64,000 nucleotides of DNA, taken from NCBI GenBank assembly GCA_017446885.1, contig JAFSOR010000028.1, positions 62,001-126,000 of the forward strand, read 5' to 3'. The notes beneath the pieces are model-generated. The model did not search any database. It was not told where the DNA came from and was given only the letters and a program-made list of their open reading frames with translations. Positions 52,016 through 59,422 of this stretch are shown piece after piece; the first letter of the stretch is position 1; the number at the start of each line of letters is the position of its first letter. The stretch is from Spirochaetia bacterium. GTDB taxonomy: Bacteria; Spirochaetota; Spirochaetia; CADAEX01. A program made the position numbers and the translations under genes.

Positions 52016-53121
52016 AAGACGTTGCTGTAAACAGAATGACCGGAAAGGTATGCGATGAGAGAATCGCTCAGATGAAGCATGCAAAGAGAAGAGTTATTGG
52101 TAACCTCGGAAATCCAAACCTTCTTTTTGACTATACAAACAGAGAGATTGGTTGTCTCCCAGACGACAACAGAGCTCACTTCAAGTGGGTTTCTGAAGTT
52201 GCATACAAGAACATCCACAGAATCGTAACCAGAGGTTATGATACAACAGAGCTGGTAGAAGCTGGCTATGGTGTTTGCGATGTTCTGTTCATCGACTTCC
52301 AGGCTAGAATCCCTCTGGTAGAGGAGAGAAAAGTTCTCGATTATATCCTTCTCGTAGGACTTGAGGACGGACTTTCCAACCCAGCACTGGTTGCAAGACT
52401 GGTAGCTAGAGGAAAATCATACCTTACACAGGCTGCAGGTGCTTCTGTATTTGCATTCGGTGAGGCTTATGGTGCATTCAAGAACTTCGGTTACATGCTT
52501 GAGAAATACTACAACATGATTGCTGAGAAGGGAATCTCTGCTGCAGATGCAGCTGCTCTTTGTGTAGAAGAGTGCTATCACGAGGATCACTTCGGAATCG
52601 ATGAGAAGTATGTAAAAGACCCAACTCCAAGAGATCTTTTGGCATATGCAGAGAAGACAATTGCCGGCAAGAAAGAGCTTAAGTATATCCCATTCCTGAA
52701 AGAAGTTGTTAAGGCTGCTCAGGCAAAGATCGGATATGTAGAGGCTGACTTCATGGCTGCTGCTACAGCTGCAATGATGGACCTTGACTTCACTCCAGAT
52801 GCTGCATGGTGTATCATGGGTGTTACAAGAGCATTCTCAGCTGGCGCACACGTTTGCGAAGAGATTGAGAGAGAGTGCGAGAGAGACGGTTTCGATACAT
52901 ATGGCAAGACACTTACTCCAAAAGAGTGGTATGACGGCCCAACTGACAGACCAGTTCCATCCCTCGCTGAGAGAGGTGAGTTCAAGGGCGGTCAGGCTCA
53001 GACACCAGAAGAATGGAAGAAGATGTGGGACAGAAAGGCTAAAGAGCTCTCCGGTTCCGGATTTGCTATTGACTTCGTTCTTGACGACGCTAGAAAAGTT
53101 GTTCACGGAAAGAAGAAATGA
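52003..53121 (+). CDS. degenerate citrate synthase/citryl-CoA lyase-like protein B
   Basis: A 372-residue paralogue of the preceding protein with about 65 extra N-terminal and 85 extra C-terminal residues. The shared core starts at about residue 75 (VTRGYDTTELVEAGYG). By hand alignment the first catalytic His is Tyr156 (GEAYGAF), the DPRA motif is DPTPRD, and the Asp position is Met251 (ADFMAA), so none of the three catalytic residues is retained in place. The C-terminal extension is charged and rich in Trp/Lys. The start lies inside the end of gene A with AGGAG upstream. Codon bias matches A. A structural or CoA-binding partner role is possible but unproven. Confidence 0.72.
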   Translation: MGDLKDVAVNRMTGKVCDERIAQMKHAKRRVIGNLGNPNLLFDYTNREIGCLPDDNRAHFKWVSEVAYKNIHRIVTRGYDTTELVEAGYGVCDVLFIDFQARIPLVEERKVLDYILLVGLEDGLSNPALVARLVARGKSYLTQAAGASVFAFGEAYGAFKNFGYMLEKYYNMIAEKGISAADAAALCVEECYHEDHFGIDEKYVKDPTPRDLLAYAEKTIAGKKELKYIPFLKEVVKAAQAKIGYVEADFMAAATAAMMDLDFTPDAAWCIMGVTRAFSAGAHVCEEIERECERDGFDTYGKTLTPKEWYDGPTDRPVPSLAERGEFKGGQAQTPEEWKKMWDRKAKELSGSGFAIDFVLDDARKVVHGKKK

Positions 53122-53152
53122 TGATGCAGGCCTCTCGGCTTGACTGATTTTA

Positions 53153-53197
53153 ACCCCTGTCTTTACGGCAGGGGTCTATTCACGTAGGGAGACTACG
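53153..53197 (+). other. two tandem hairpins between the citrate-synthase-like and aldehyde dehydrogenase genes
   Basis: ACCCCTGTC/GGCAGGGGT with loop TTTAC (53153-53175), then CGTAG/CTACG with loop GGAGA (53183-53197). Neither has a T-tract. They may protect or process the message while allowing read-through into the dehydrogenase gene. Confidence 0.55.
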
Positions 53198-53223
53198 GAA
53201 AAATCTTTATAAGGAGAAAAAAA

Positions 53224-54663
53224 ATGGCTGTTGAAGAAAACATTGCTGAAATGTATGAACGCGGTAGAAAAGCTTTCGAGTGGATCGAGTTCAAGACACA
53301 GGAAGAAGTAGATGAACTTGTTGCTATCGTTGGATGGCAGTATCTCCAGAAGCAGGTTGCTGAAGAAGGCGCTAAGCTGGCTTATGAAGGCTCCGGAATG
53401 GGCGTTTACGCTGACAAGTACGGAAAAGCTGGTAAGGTTAGAGGTATCCTGTGGGATATGAAGGGTGCTAAGACTTGTGGCATCATCAAAGAGGATCCTA
53501 TCAGAGGAATCACAACATATGCAAAGCCAATGGGCGTTGTTGCTAACGTATGTCCATGTACAAACCCATGTATCACAGCTGCATTCATCGGTCTTACACT
53601 TCTTAAGACAAGAAACGCTATGATCTGCTCACCACACCCAAGAACAAAGCTTGCTACAGTAAACGCAGTTAACTGGGGAAGAAAAGCTCTTAAGGCTGCT
53701 GGTGCTCCAGAGGACCTGTTCCAGGTAATCGCAGAGCCTTCCAACGAGAAGACAGTAGAGCTTATGCAGAAGTGCGACTTCGCAGTTGCAACTGGTGGAA
53801 AGGCACTTATCAAGGTTGTACACCTTGCAGGTACACCATCTGTTACAGTAGGTGCTGGTAACGTAAGAGCAATCGTAGACCCATCTGCAGACCTGGCTCA
53901 TGCAGCACAGTGCATCGCAGCTTCCAAGTGCTACGACAACGCAACATCATGTTCTTCCGAGAACGCAGTTTCCATCCACGTAAGCATTTACGACAAGATG
54001 ATGGAAGAGCTCAAGAAAGTAGGCGGATACCTGCTGGACGATGCAAGCAGAGAGAAACTCAGAGCTGCTATGTGGCCTGATGGACATACTCTTAACAGAG
54101 ACATCGTTGCAAAACCAGTTCAGACAATCGCTAAGATTGCTGGAATCTCTGTACCAGAAGGAACAAAGTTCATCATGGTTAAGGGACAGAAGATTGGTCC
54201 AGAAGATATGTTCTCAAACGAAAAGCTTTCTCTTATCCTCACAGTATGGACATGGGAAGATTTCGAGACAGAAATCCACGATCTCAAGAAGAACCTGTAC
54301 TTCTCCGGTGTTGGTCACAGCTGCGCACTTCATTCAACAAAGCCAGAGCAGTGGTACAGACTTGCTGAGTTCATTCCTACAGGCCGTGTAAACATCAATA
54401 TGCCTAACACAGTTGTTAACTCCGGTAGCTGGTTCGCTGGCCAGGAATTCACAACAACAATCGGCTGCGGAACATGGACAGGAAACAGCCACTCTGACAA
54501 CATCAACTTCAGACACTTCATCAACACAACAAGACTTGCTGTTCCAAGAGCATGGTATGTTGCAACAGACGACGAAGTATTCGGAAAGTATCTTGCAAAG
54601 GCTAAGAAACTTATCGGCGACGACAGAGTTGATATGCCACACAAGCCAGCTTACCTTGACTGA
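53224..54663 (+). CDS. CoA-acylating aldehyde dehydrogenase
   Basis: A 479-residue NAD(P)-dependent enzyme of the EutE/AdhE-N/SauS group, which converts an aldehyde plus CoA to an acyl-CoA. The catalytic Cys243 is in NATSCSSEN, the early motif KPMGVVANVCPCTNP and the SPHPRTK segment are typical, and the nucleotide region reads ATGGKALIK. A fused alcohol dehydrogenase domain is absent. The aldehyde is unknown; acetaldehyde, succinate semialdehyde and sulfoacetaldehyde enzymes all occur in this family. Codon bias is as strong as in the two preceding genes. AAGGAG precedes the ATG and a strong terminator follows, so it closes the three-gene unit. Confidence 0.88.
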   Translation: MAVEENIAEMYERGRKAFEWIEFKTQEEVDELVAIVGWQYLQKQVAEEGAKLAYEGSGMGVYADKYGKAGKVRGILWDMKGAKTCGIIKEDPIRGITTYAKPMGVVANVCPCTNPCITAAFIGLTLLKTRNAMICSPHPRTKLATVNAVNWGRKALKAAGAPEDLFQVIAEPSNEKTVELMQKCDFAVATGGKALIKVVHLAGTPSVTVGAGNVRAIVDPSADLAHAAQCIAASKCYDNATSCSSENAVSIHVSIYDKMMEELKKVGGYLLDDASREKLRAAMWPDGHTLNRDIVAKPVQTIAKIAGISVPEGTKFIMVKGQKIGPEDMFSNEKLSLILTVWTWEDFETEIHDLKKNLYFSGVGHSCALHSTKPEQWYRLAEFIPTGRVNINMPNTVVNSGSWFAGQEFTTTIGCGTWTGNSHSDNINFRHFINTTRLAVPRAWYVATDDEVFGKYLAKAKKLIGDDRVDMPHKPAYLD

Positions 54664-54680
54664 TTTGTCTAAGCTTATAG

Positions 54681-54706
54681 GGCTCCCGACCGGGAGCCTT
54701 TTTTTT
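54681..54706 (+). terminator. terminator of the aldehyde dehydrogenase unit
   Basis: GGCTCCC/GGGAGCC stem with loop GACC, followed by eight T. It separates the abundant operon from the HAD gene, whose ribosome binding site starts right after the T-tract. Confidence 0.93.
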
Positions 54707-54717
54707 AAGGAGGGAAT

Positions 54718-55419
54718 ATGATTAAAGCATTGGTTTTTGATTTTGTGCAGACACTTGGCGATGCAGCAAGCGGATATAAGGATGGCGAGAAAAATGCCCA
54801 GAACAAGCTTATCGAGGCACTGGGGATAACCGACACCGAAACCTTTATGACCCATTTCCGCGAGATAAGGAAAAAACATTTCCTGGCTGCCGACTTTGAC
54901 CGCAAGAACCAGTGGCGCGAGCTTCAGGCCATATATGGAAAAGAGCTTGGCGAATCTTTCCTTAGCAAGCTTGCAGACGAGTACTGGCAGTTTGTAATAG
55001 ATGCCATGAAACTTTTCCCCGAGGCAGAGGAAGTAATCATAGACCTTAAGAAAAAATACAAGCTGGGCCTTATCTGCAACTCACAGCGGGACGGCTCCAC
55101 CAGAGCCCTGCAGAGCCCCGAGTTCGAGCGCGCCTGCAAGTACTTTGACAGCTATATCCTTTCCGGCACCGACGGAATCCCTGCAAAACCAGATCCTGCG
55201 CCATTCAAGATGATGCTTGATAATCTGGGTGTGACAGCCGACGAGGTTATCTACATAGGCGACGACTATAGGGTGGACATAGAAGGTGCCCATGGCGCTG
55301 GAATCAAGTGCATATGGCTTAAGCACTATTCTGTAAAGCGCAACTGGCCCGAGAACACTCTGGGAGTGCCCGAGATTACCGACCTTAAGCAGCTGGCAGG
55401 GCACGAGCTTTTAAAGTAA
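54718..55419 (+). CDS. HAD-superfamily protein with altered motif I
   Basis: A 233-residue HAD subfamily IA protein (YjjG/PhnX-like cap). The nucleophile Asp8 is present, but motif I reads FDFVQTL: the second Asp, the general acid/base, is Val10. Motif II (CNSQRDG), the lysine of motif III (PAKPDPAPF) and motif IV (YIGDDYRVD) are normal. Loss of the second Asp usually lowers phosphatase activity, so a different chemistry or a regulatory role is possible. The start at 54718 has AAGGAGGG upstream and directly follows the terminator T-tract. Confidence 0.82.
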   Translation: MIKALVFDFVQTLGDAASGYKDGEKNAQNKLIEALGITDTETFMTHFREIRKKHFLAADFDRKNQWRELQAIYGKELGESFLSKLADEYWQFVIDAMKLFPEAEEVIIDLKKKYKLGLICNSQRDGSTRALQSPEFERACKYFDSYILSGTDGIPAKPDPAPFKMMLDNLGVTADEVIYIGDDYRVDIEGAHGAGIKCIWLKHYSVKRNWPENTLGVPEITDLKQLAGHELLK

Positions 55420-55453
55420 TCTAAAAATAACAAAATATAACATTCAATTCCTC

Positions 55454-55482
55454 TTGACTATAAAATAGAGTAAATATATCAT
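55454..55482 (+). promoter_or_regulatory. promoter of the LysR-type gene
   Basis: TTGACT at 55454-55459, a 17-bp spacer and TATCAT at 55477-55482. The ATG is at 55494, leaving a leader of only about five bases and no ribosome binding site. Confidence 0.6.
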
Positions 55483-55493
55483 AAATAATAGTT

Positions 55494-56399
55494 ATGAATT
55501 TATATCACTTAAAAACTTTTTATTTTACAGCCAAGTACAAGAGCCTTACCAAGGCGGCTGAGTTCCTTTGCATTACCCAGCCGGCTGTAACCAAGCAGAT
55601 CAAGCAGCTGCAGAGCCACTACAACCTCAAGTTCCTCGATATCATTGGCAAAAAAGTGATTCTGACCGATGCAGGGCTTAACCTCTACACCATTGCAGAG
55701 CGGATTTTTGACATGGAGTCCCAGGCCGAAGAGGCAATAAAGGATTTCCAGGAGTACAACAAGGGCAAGATAAGCATTCTGGCTTCCGAAAGCTTCGGAT
55801 CTTACCACATTCCTTACATCATACGCGATTTCAAGCAGACACGCCCCGAGATAAGTATCTCTATCCAGACAGCCACAAACAAGGATATCATCGAGAGCAT
55901 ATCAGAACTTAAAGAGGATATCGGATTTATCTCTGCCCCGGTGCAGAACCCCAAGATTTCTGTGCACGAGATACTGGAAGATGAGATTGTGCTGGTGGCA
56001 AGCCCGAATTGCAGGTTCACAAGCACAAAAGAGCTTAACCTTATGGACCTTGAGGGAAAAGAGATAATTATGCACGAGCAGGGTTCTGTAATCCGCAAGG
56101 TTGTAGATGCCTTCCTTAAGAAGAACAAGATAAATATGTGCATGAAGTACGAGATTTCCAACAGCGAGGCAATAAAGAAGCTGGTAGAGAACAACATGGG
56201 AATGGCATTCCTGACCAAGAGCATTGTCCACAAGGAGCTTAAAAGCGGTGAGCTTATAGCTATCCCTGTTCCGGATAAGAACTTCAGGCGCAAATACTAC
56301 ATGATTTACCACAGCGAGAAATATTTCTCCAAACCGCTTAAAGATTTCCGCGACCTTATAATGAGGTGGGCCGACATATACCCTACTGTTTCAGGCTGA
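55494..56399 (+). CDS. LysR-family transcriptional regulator
   Basis: A 301-residue regulator. The N-terminal winged helix-turn-helix (1-62) has KSLTKAAEFLCITQPAVTKQIKQL, recognised by its TKAAEFLCITQPAVTKQ core. The effector domain (about 90-295) has the periplasmic-binding fold, with KISILASESFGSYHIP and NNMGMAFL. The co-inducer is unknown. It lies after the HAD gene and one base before the inositol-phosphatase gene, with which it probably shares a transcript. It could regulate the aldehyde dehydrogenase unit upstream, but this is only a positional guess. Confidence 0.9.
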   Translation: MNLYHLKTFYFTAKYKSLTKAAEFLCITQPAVTKQIKQLQSHYNLKFLDIIGKKVILTDAGLNLYTIAERIFDMESQAEEAIKDFQEYNKGKISILASESFGSYHIPYIIRDFKQTRPEISISIQTATNKDIIESISELKEDIGFISAPVQNPKISVHEILEDEIVLVASPNCRFTSTKELNLMDLEGKEIIMHEQGSVIRKVVDAFLKKNKINMCMKYEISNSEAIKKLVENNMGMAFLTKSIVHKELKSGELIAIPVPDKNFRRKYYMIYHSEKYFSKPLKDFRDLIMRWADIYPTVSG

Positions 56400-56400
56400 C

Positions 56401-57177
56401 ATGGAACTTTTTCCCATAGTAGAACATATAAAGAATGCCGGTTCATTTGCACTCGATGCCCAGGGCAGCGCAGTACGCTCGTTCAAGTCGGACGGCTCGG
56501 TTGTGACAGCTGTGGATTTAGCCATAAATAATGCGATTACAAACACTATTCAGGAATACTATCCAGGAGTCAATATAATTGCAGAAGAAGCCTCTTCCAG
56601 CATCTATAACCCGGAGTGCGAATATACCTTTGCCCTGGACCCGCTGGATGGCACCGACACCTACAGCATGGGCATGCCTGGCTGGAGCATTGCGCTGGGG
56701 CTTCTGCGCAACTTGGAGCCTGTAGGCGGCATTCTCTATGCACCGAGCTGGGGAATAGGCCCTGGGAGCCTTCTGGTTGCCGAGGAAGATGGCCGCGTTA
56801 CACTTAACGGAAGAGCTTTAAAGCTGGAAAAAAATACTGCATATCCGCTTCAGGTCATGGCTCCATCCACAGCTCACCGCTACTTCGATTTCTCAGGCTT
56901 TCCGGGCAAGGTGCGAAACTCAGGTTCCTCAATAATAAGCATGGCAGCCATCATCCTGCATTCGCAGATAAGCGGTGCCCTTATAAACAACAGCTTTATA
57001 TGGGATATTGCCGCATCCCACGCTATAATAAGAAAGCTTGGTTTTGACCTTGAATATATGAATGGAAAAAAGATAGAATACAAAGAACTTGTGGACCGGA
57101 GCGCCTTGAGGGATTATGCTGTGTGTGGCACTCCTGAGGCAGTAAAGGCAATCCGCGATCATTTTATTTATAGATAA
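56401..57177 (+). CDS. inositol monophosphatase-family phosphatase
   Basis: A 258-residue metal-dependent phosphatase of the IMPase/CysQ/FBPase superfamily. Metal-binding motifs are visible: AEEAS, DPLDGTDTYSMGMPGW (read as DPLDGT with the usual following segment) and WDIAASHAI. The substrate could be inositol phosphate, pAp or a sugar bisphosphate; sequence alone does not decide. The ATG is the second base after the LysR stop with no separate ribosome binding site, so translation is likely coupled. Confidence 0.87.
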   Translation: MELFPIVEHIKNAGSFALDAQGSAVRSFKSDGSVVTAVDLAINNAITNTIQEYYPGVNIIAEEASSSIYNPECEYTFALDPLDGTDTYSMGMPGWSIALGLLRNLEPVGGILYAPSWGIGPGSLLVAEEDGRVTLNGRALKLEKNTAYPLQVMAPSTAHRYFDFSGFPGKVRNSGSSIISMAAIILHSQISGALINNSFIWDIAASHAIIRKLGFDLEYMNGKKIEYKELVDRSALRDYAVCGTPEAVKAIRDHFIYR

Positions 57178-57199
57178 CATCAGCATTACGAGGACAATT

Positions 57200-57679
57200 A
57201 TGGAAGATAAGTGTTGTTGCAATGGGAATCTGACAGAAGCAAAAGAGGTTGTCGCAGAAATTGGCGGGACCAAGGACAGGATTATTCCGCTTTTGCAGGA
57301 AATTCAGAGGAGGCGTGGATACCTGGCCGAGGATCTTGTGAATGCAGTGGCTGAGGTTACAGGAATAAAACCGGCAGAATTCTTCAGTGTTGGAACCTTC
57401 TACTCTCAGTTCCGGTTTACCCCCCTTGGAAAAAATATAGTCAAGATGTGCAAAGGAACAGCCTGCTTCGTGGCTGGTGCCGATCCTCTTATAGAGGCGG
57501 CAGAAAGCTACCTGGGCATAAAGAGCGGCCAGACCACACCTGATGGCCTGTTCACCTTGGAGATAGTCTCATGTCTGGGCTGCTGTTCTCTTGCCCCTGT
57601 AGTAATGATAAACGGCAAAGTCTATGGAAAGATGACCAGAACCCGACTTACACAGCTTTTGGAGGAGTACCGCAAATGA
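57200..57679 (+). CDS. nuoE: NuoE/HydC-like [2Fe-2S] subunit of a flavin-based electron-bifurcating complex
   Basis: A 159-residue thioredoxin-like iron-sulfur protein. The [2Fe-2S] ligands are Cys84 and Cys89 (MCKGTACF) and Cys125 and Cys129 (SCLGCCS). An N-terminal CCC triplet (residues 5-7) is unusual. It would pass electrons between the flavin subunit and other clusters. Its stop overlaps the next start (ATGA). No membrane Nuo subunits and no hydrogenase catalytic subunit are present, so this is a soluble complex. GAGGACA precedes the ATG. Confidence 0.9.
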   Translation: MEDKCCCNGNLTEAKEVVAEIGGTKDRIIPLLQEIQRRRGYLAEDLVNAVAEVTGIKPAEFFSVGTFYSQFRFTPLGKNIVKMCKGTACFVAGADPLIEAAESYLGIKSGQTTPDGLFTLEIVSCLGCCSLAPVVMINGKVYGKMTRTRLTQLLEEYRK

Positions 57680-59421
57680 ATACAGACATTATAGTTGGAC
57701 TTGGTTCCTGCGGAATTGCATCCGGGGCTCAGGAAGTTTATGACTATTTCGAGAAAAACCTTGATACCAGCATTGCCCTTAAGAAGACATCATGTATAGG
57801 AATCTGTTTCCAGGAGCCTATAGTAGAGGTTGTGGCCGGCGGTGTAAAGACAGTGTTCGGCAAAGTAGATGTTGCATTTGCAGAAAAGATTCTTGATGGA
57901 GTTAAAAGCGGTAAATTGCCAGAAGCAAACCGCATTTTCGAGGACGAAGGAACCAACAGTTTTGTCGGGCCTCAGGTTAAGATTGCACTTAAGAACTGCG
58001 GCAAGATAGACCCCGAGAACATAGAAGACTACATTGCAACCGGCGGTTATGAGGGGATAAGAAAAGCGCTGACCATGACAGGCGACCAGGTTATAGACCT
58101 GCTTAAAGAATCGGGCCTAAAGGGGCGCGGCGGGGCAGGTTTTCTTACCGGTCAGAAGTGGGCATTCCTTAAAGGGGCCAAAGGAGACAAGAAATACCTT
58201 GTCTGCAATGCCGACGAAGGCGACCCCGGCGCATTCATGGACCGGGCAATTCTGGAGGGCGACCCCCACAGCGTTGTCGAAGGCATGCTTATAGGTGCCT
58301 GGGCAACAGGTGCCGACGAAGGCTACATCTACTGCCGCGCCGAGTATCCGCTTGCCCTTAAGCGTCTTAAGATTGCTATTGCTGAAGCCGAGAAACGGAA
58401 CCTTTTGGGAAAAAACATCCTGGGTTCGGGCAAGAACTTTGTCCTCCATGTAAAGGAGGGAGCCGGTGCCTTTGTATGCGGCGAGGAGACAGCCCTTATA
58501 GCCTCCATCGAGGGCAAGCGGGGCATGCCCCACCTGCGTCCGCCGTTCCCTGCAGAATCGGGGGTAAATTCTAAACCTACAAACATAAATAACGTAGAGA
58601 CCTATGCAAATGTGCCCCGCATTCTGGTGTCGGGTGCAGCATCGTTCAACAAATATTCATATGGCCAGAGCTTTGGAACCAAGGTTTTTGCCCTGGCAGG
58701 AAAAGTTAAGAGGGTAGGTCTGGTAGAGGTTCCAATGGGCCTTACAATCCGCGAGATTGTGGAGAAAATCGGCGGCGGCTCCTCCACCGGGCTTCCGCTG
58801 AAAGCTGTGCAGATGGGCGGCCCGGCAGGTGGCTGTATACCAGAAAGCCTTTTCGACACACCTATCGACTATGCATCTATCGGAGCCACCGGCGCCATAA
58901 TGGGTTCGGGCGGTATGATAGTCATGGACTCATCTTCCTGCATGGTGGATGTGGCCAAATACTTCTTGCAGTTCACACAGGCCGAGTCCTGCGGTAAATG
59001 CACATTCTGCCGCATAGGGACCAAGCGTATGATGGAAATCTTGGAACGGATAACCCAGGGACAGGGAACTATGGAAGACCTGGCACTCCTTGAGGAACTG
59101 GCCGATGTTGTCGGCAAATCATCGCTCTGCGGTCTGGGGCAGCTTGCACCAAACCCGGTCAAGACCACACTCCGCTATTTCAAGGACGAATACATTGCCC
59201 ACATAAAGGATAAAAAATGTCCTGCAGGTGTCTGCAAGAGCCTTATCACTATCGATATAGAAAAGGATAAGTGCAAAGGCTGCACTGCATGTTCCAAGGC
59301 GTGTCCGGTGCAGGCTATCACTGGCTCTGTAAAGAAGCCGCATGTCATCGACCCGGCAAAGTGCGTCCGGTGCAAGATGTGTATTGAGAAGTGTAAATTC
59401 GGGGCTATAAGGGTTATATGA
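57676..59421 (+). CDS. nuoF: NuoF/HydB-like NADH-binding flavoprotein subunit
   Basis: A 581-residue protein with four parts: a thioredoxin-like [2Fe-2S] domain (1-90), the FMN/NAD core (about 130-400: GLKGRGGAGFLTGQKW and NADEGDPGAFMDR), a [4Fe-4S] site (SCGKCTFCR), and a C-terminal ferredoxin-like part with two CxxCxxCxxxCP-type motifs. This build matches HydB of bifurcating hydrogenases and StnB-type subunits. It oxidises or reduces NAD(H). The ATG at 57676 overlaps the nuoE stop. A longer reading upstream is possible but lies inside nuoE and is not supported by family length. Confidence 0.92.
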   Translation: MNTDIIVGLGSCGIASGAQEVYDYFEKNLDTSIALKKTSCIGICFQEPIVEVVAGGVKTVFGKVDVAFAEKILDGVKSGKLPEANRIFEDEGTNSFVGPQVKIALKNCGKIDPENIEDYIATGGYEGIRKALTMTGDQVIDLLKESGLKGRGGAGFLTGQKWAFLKGAKGDKKYLVCNADEGDPGAFMDRAILEGDPHSVVEGMLIGAWATGADEGYIYCRAEYPLALKRLKIAIAEAEKRNLLGKNILGSGKNFVLHVKEGAGAFVCGEETALIASIEGKRGMPHLRPPFPAESGVNSKPTNINNVETYANVPRILVSGAASFNKYSYGQSFGTKVFALAGKVKRVGLVEVPMGLTIREIVEKIGGGSSTGLPLKAVQMGGPAGGCIPESLFDTPIDYASIGATGAIMGSGGMIVMDSSSCMVDVAKYFLQFTQAESCGKCTFCRIGTKRMMEILERITQGQGTMEDLALLEELADVVGKSSLCGLGQLAPNPVKTTLRYFKDEYIAHIKDKKCPAGVCKSLITIDIEKDKCKGCTACSKACPVQAITGSVKKPHVIDPAKCVRCKMCIEKCKFGAIRVI

Positions 59422-59422
59422 T

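Noticed and set aside
51119-53121. Idea that proteins A and B complement each other to form one complete citrate synthase active site
   Set aside because: A keeps one His, but by hand alignment both lack the catalytic Asp (Ile204 and Met251), so together they still do not restore the full set.
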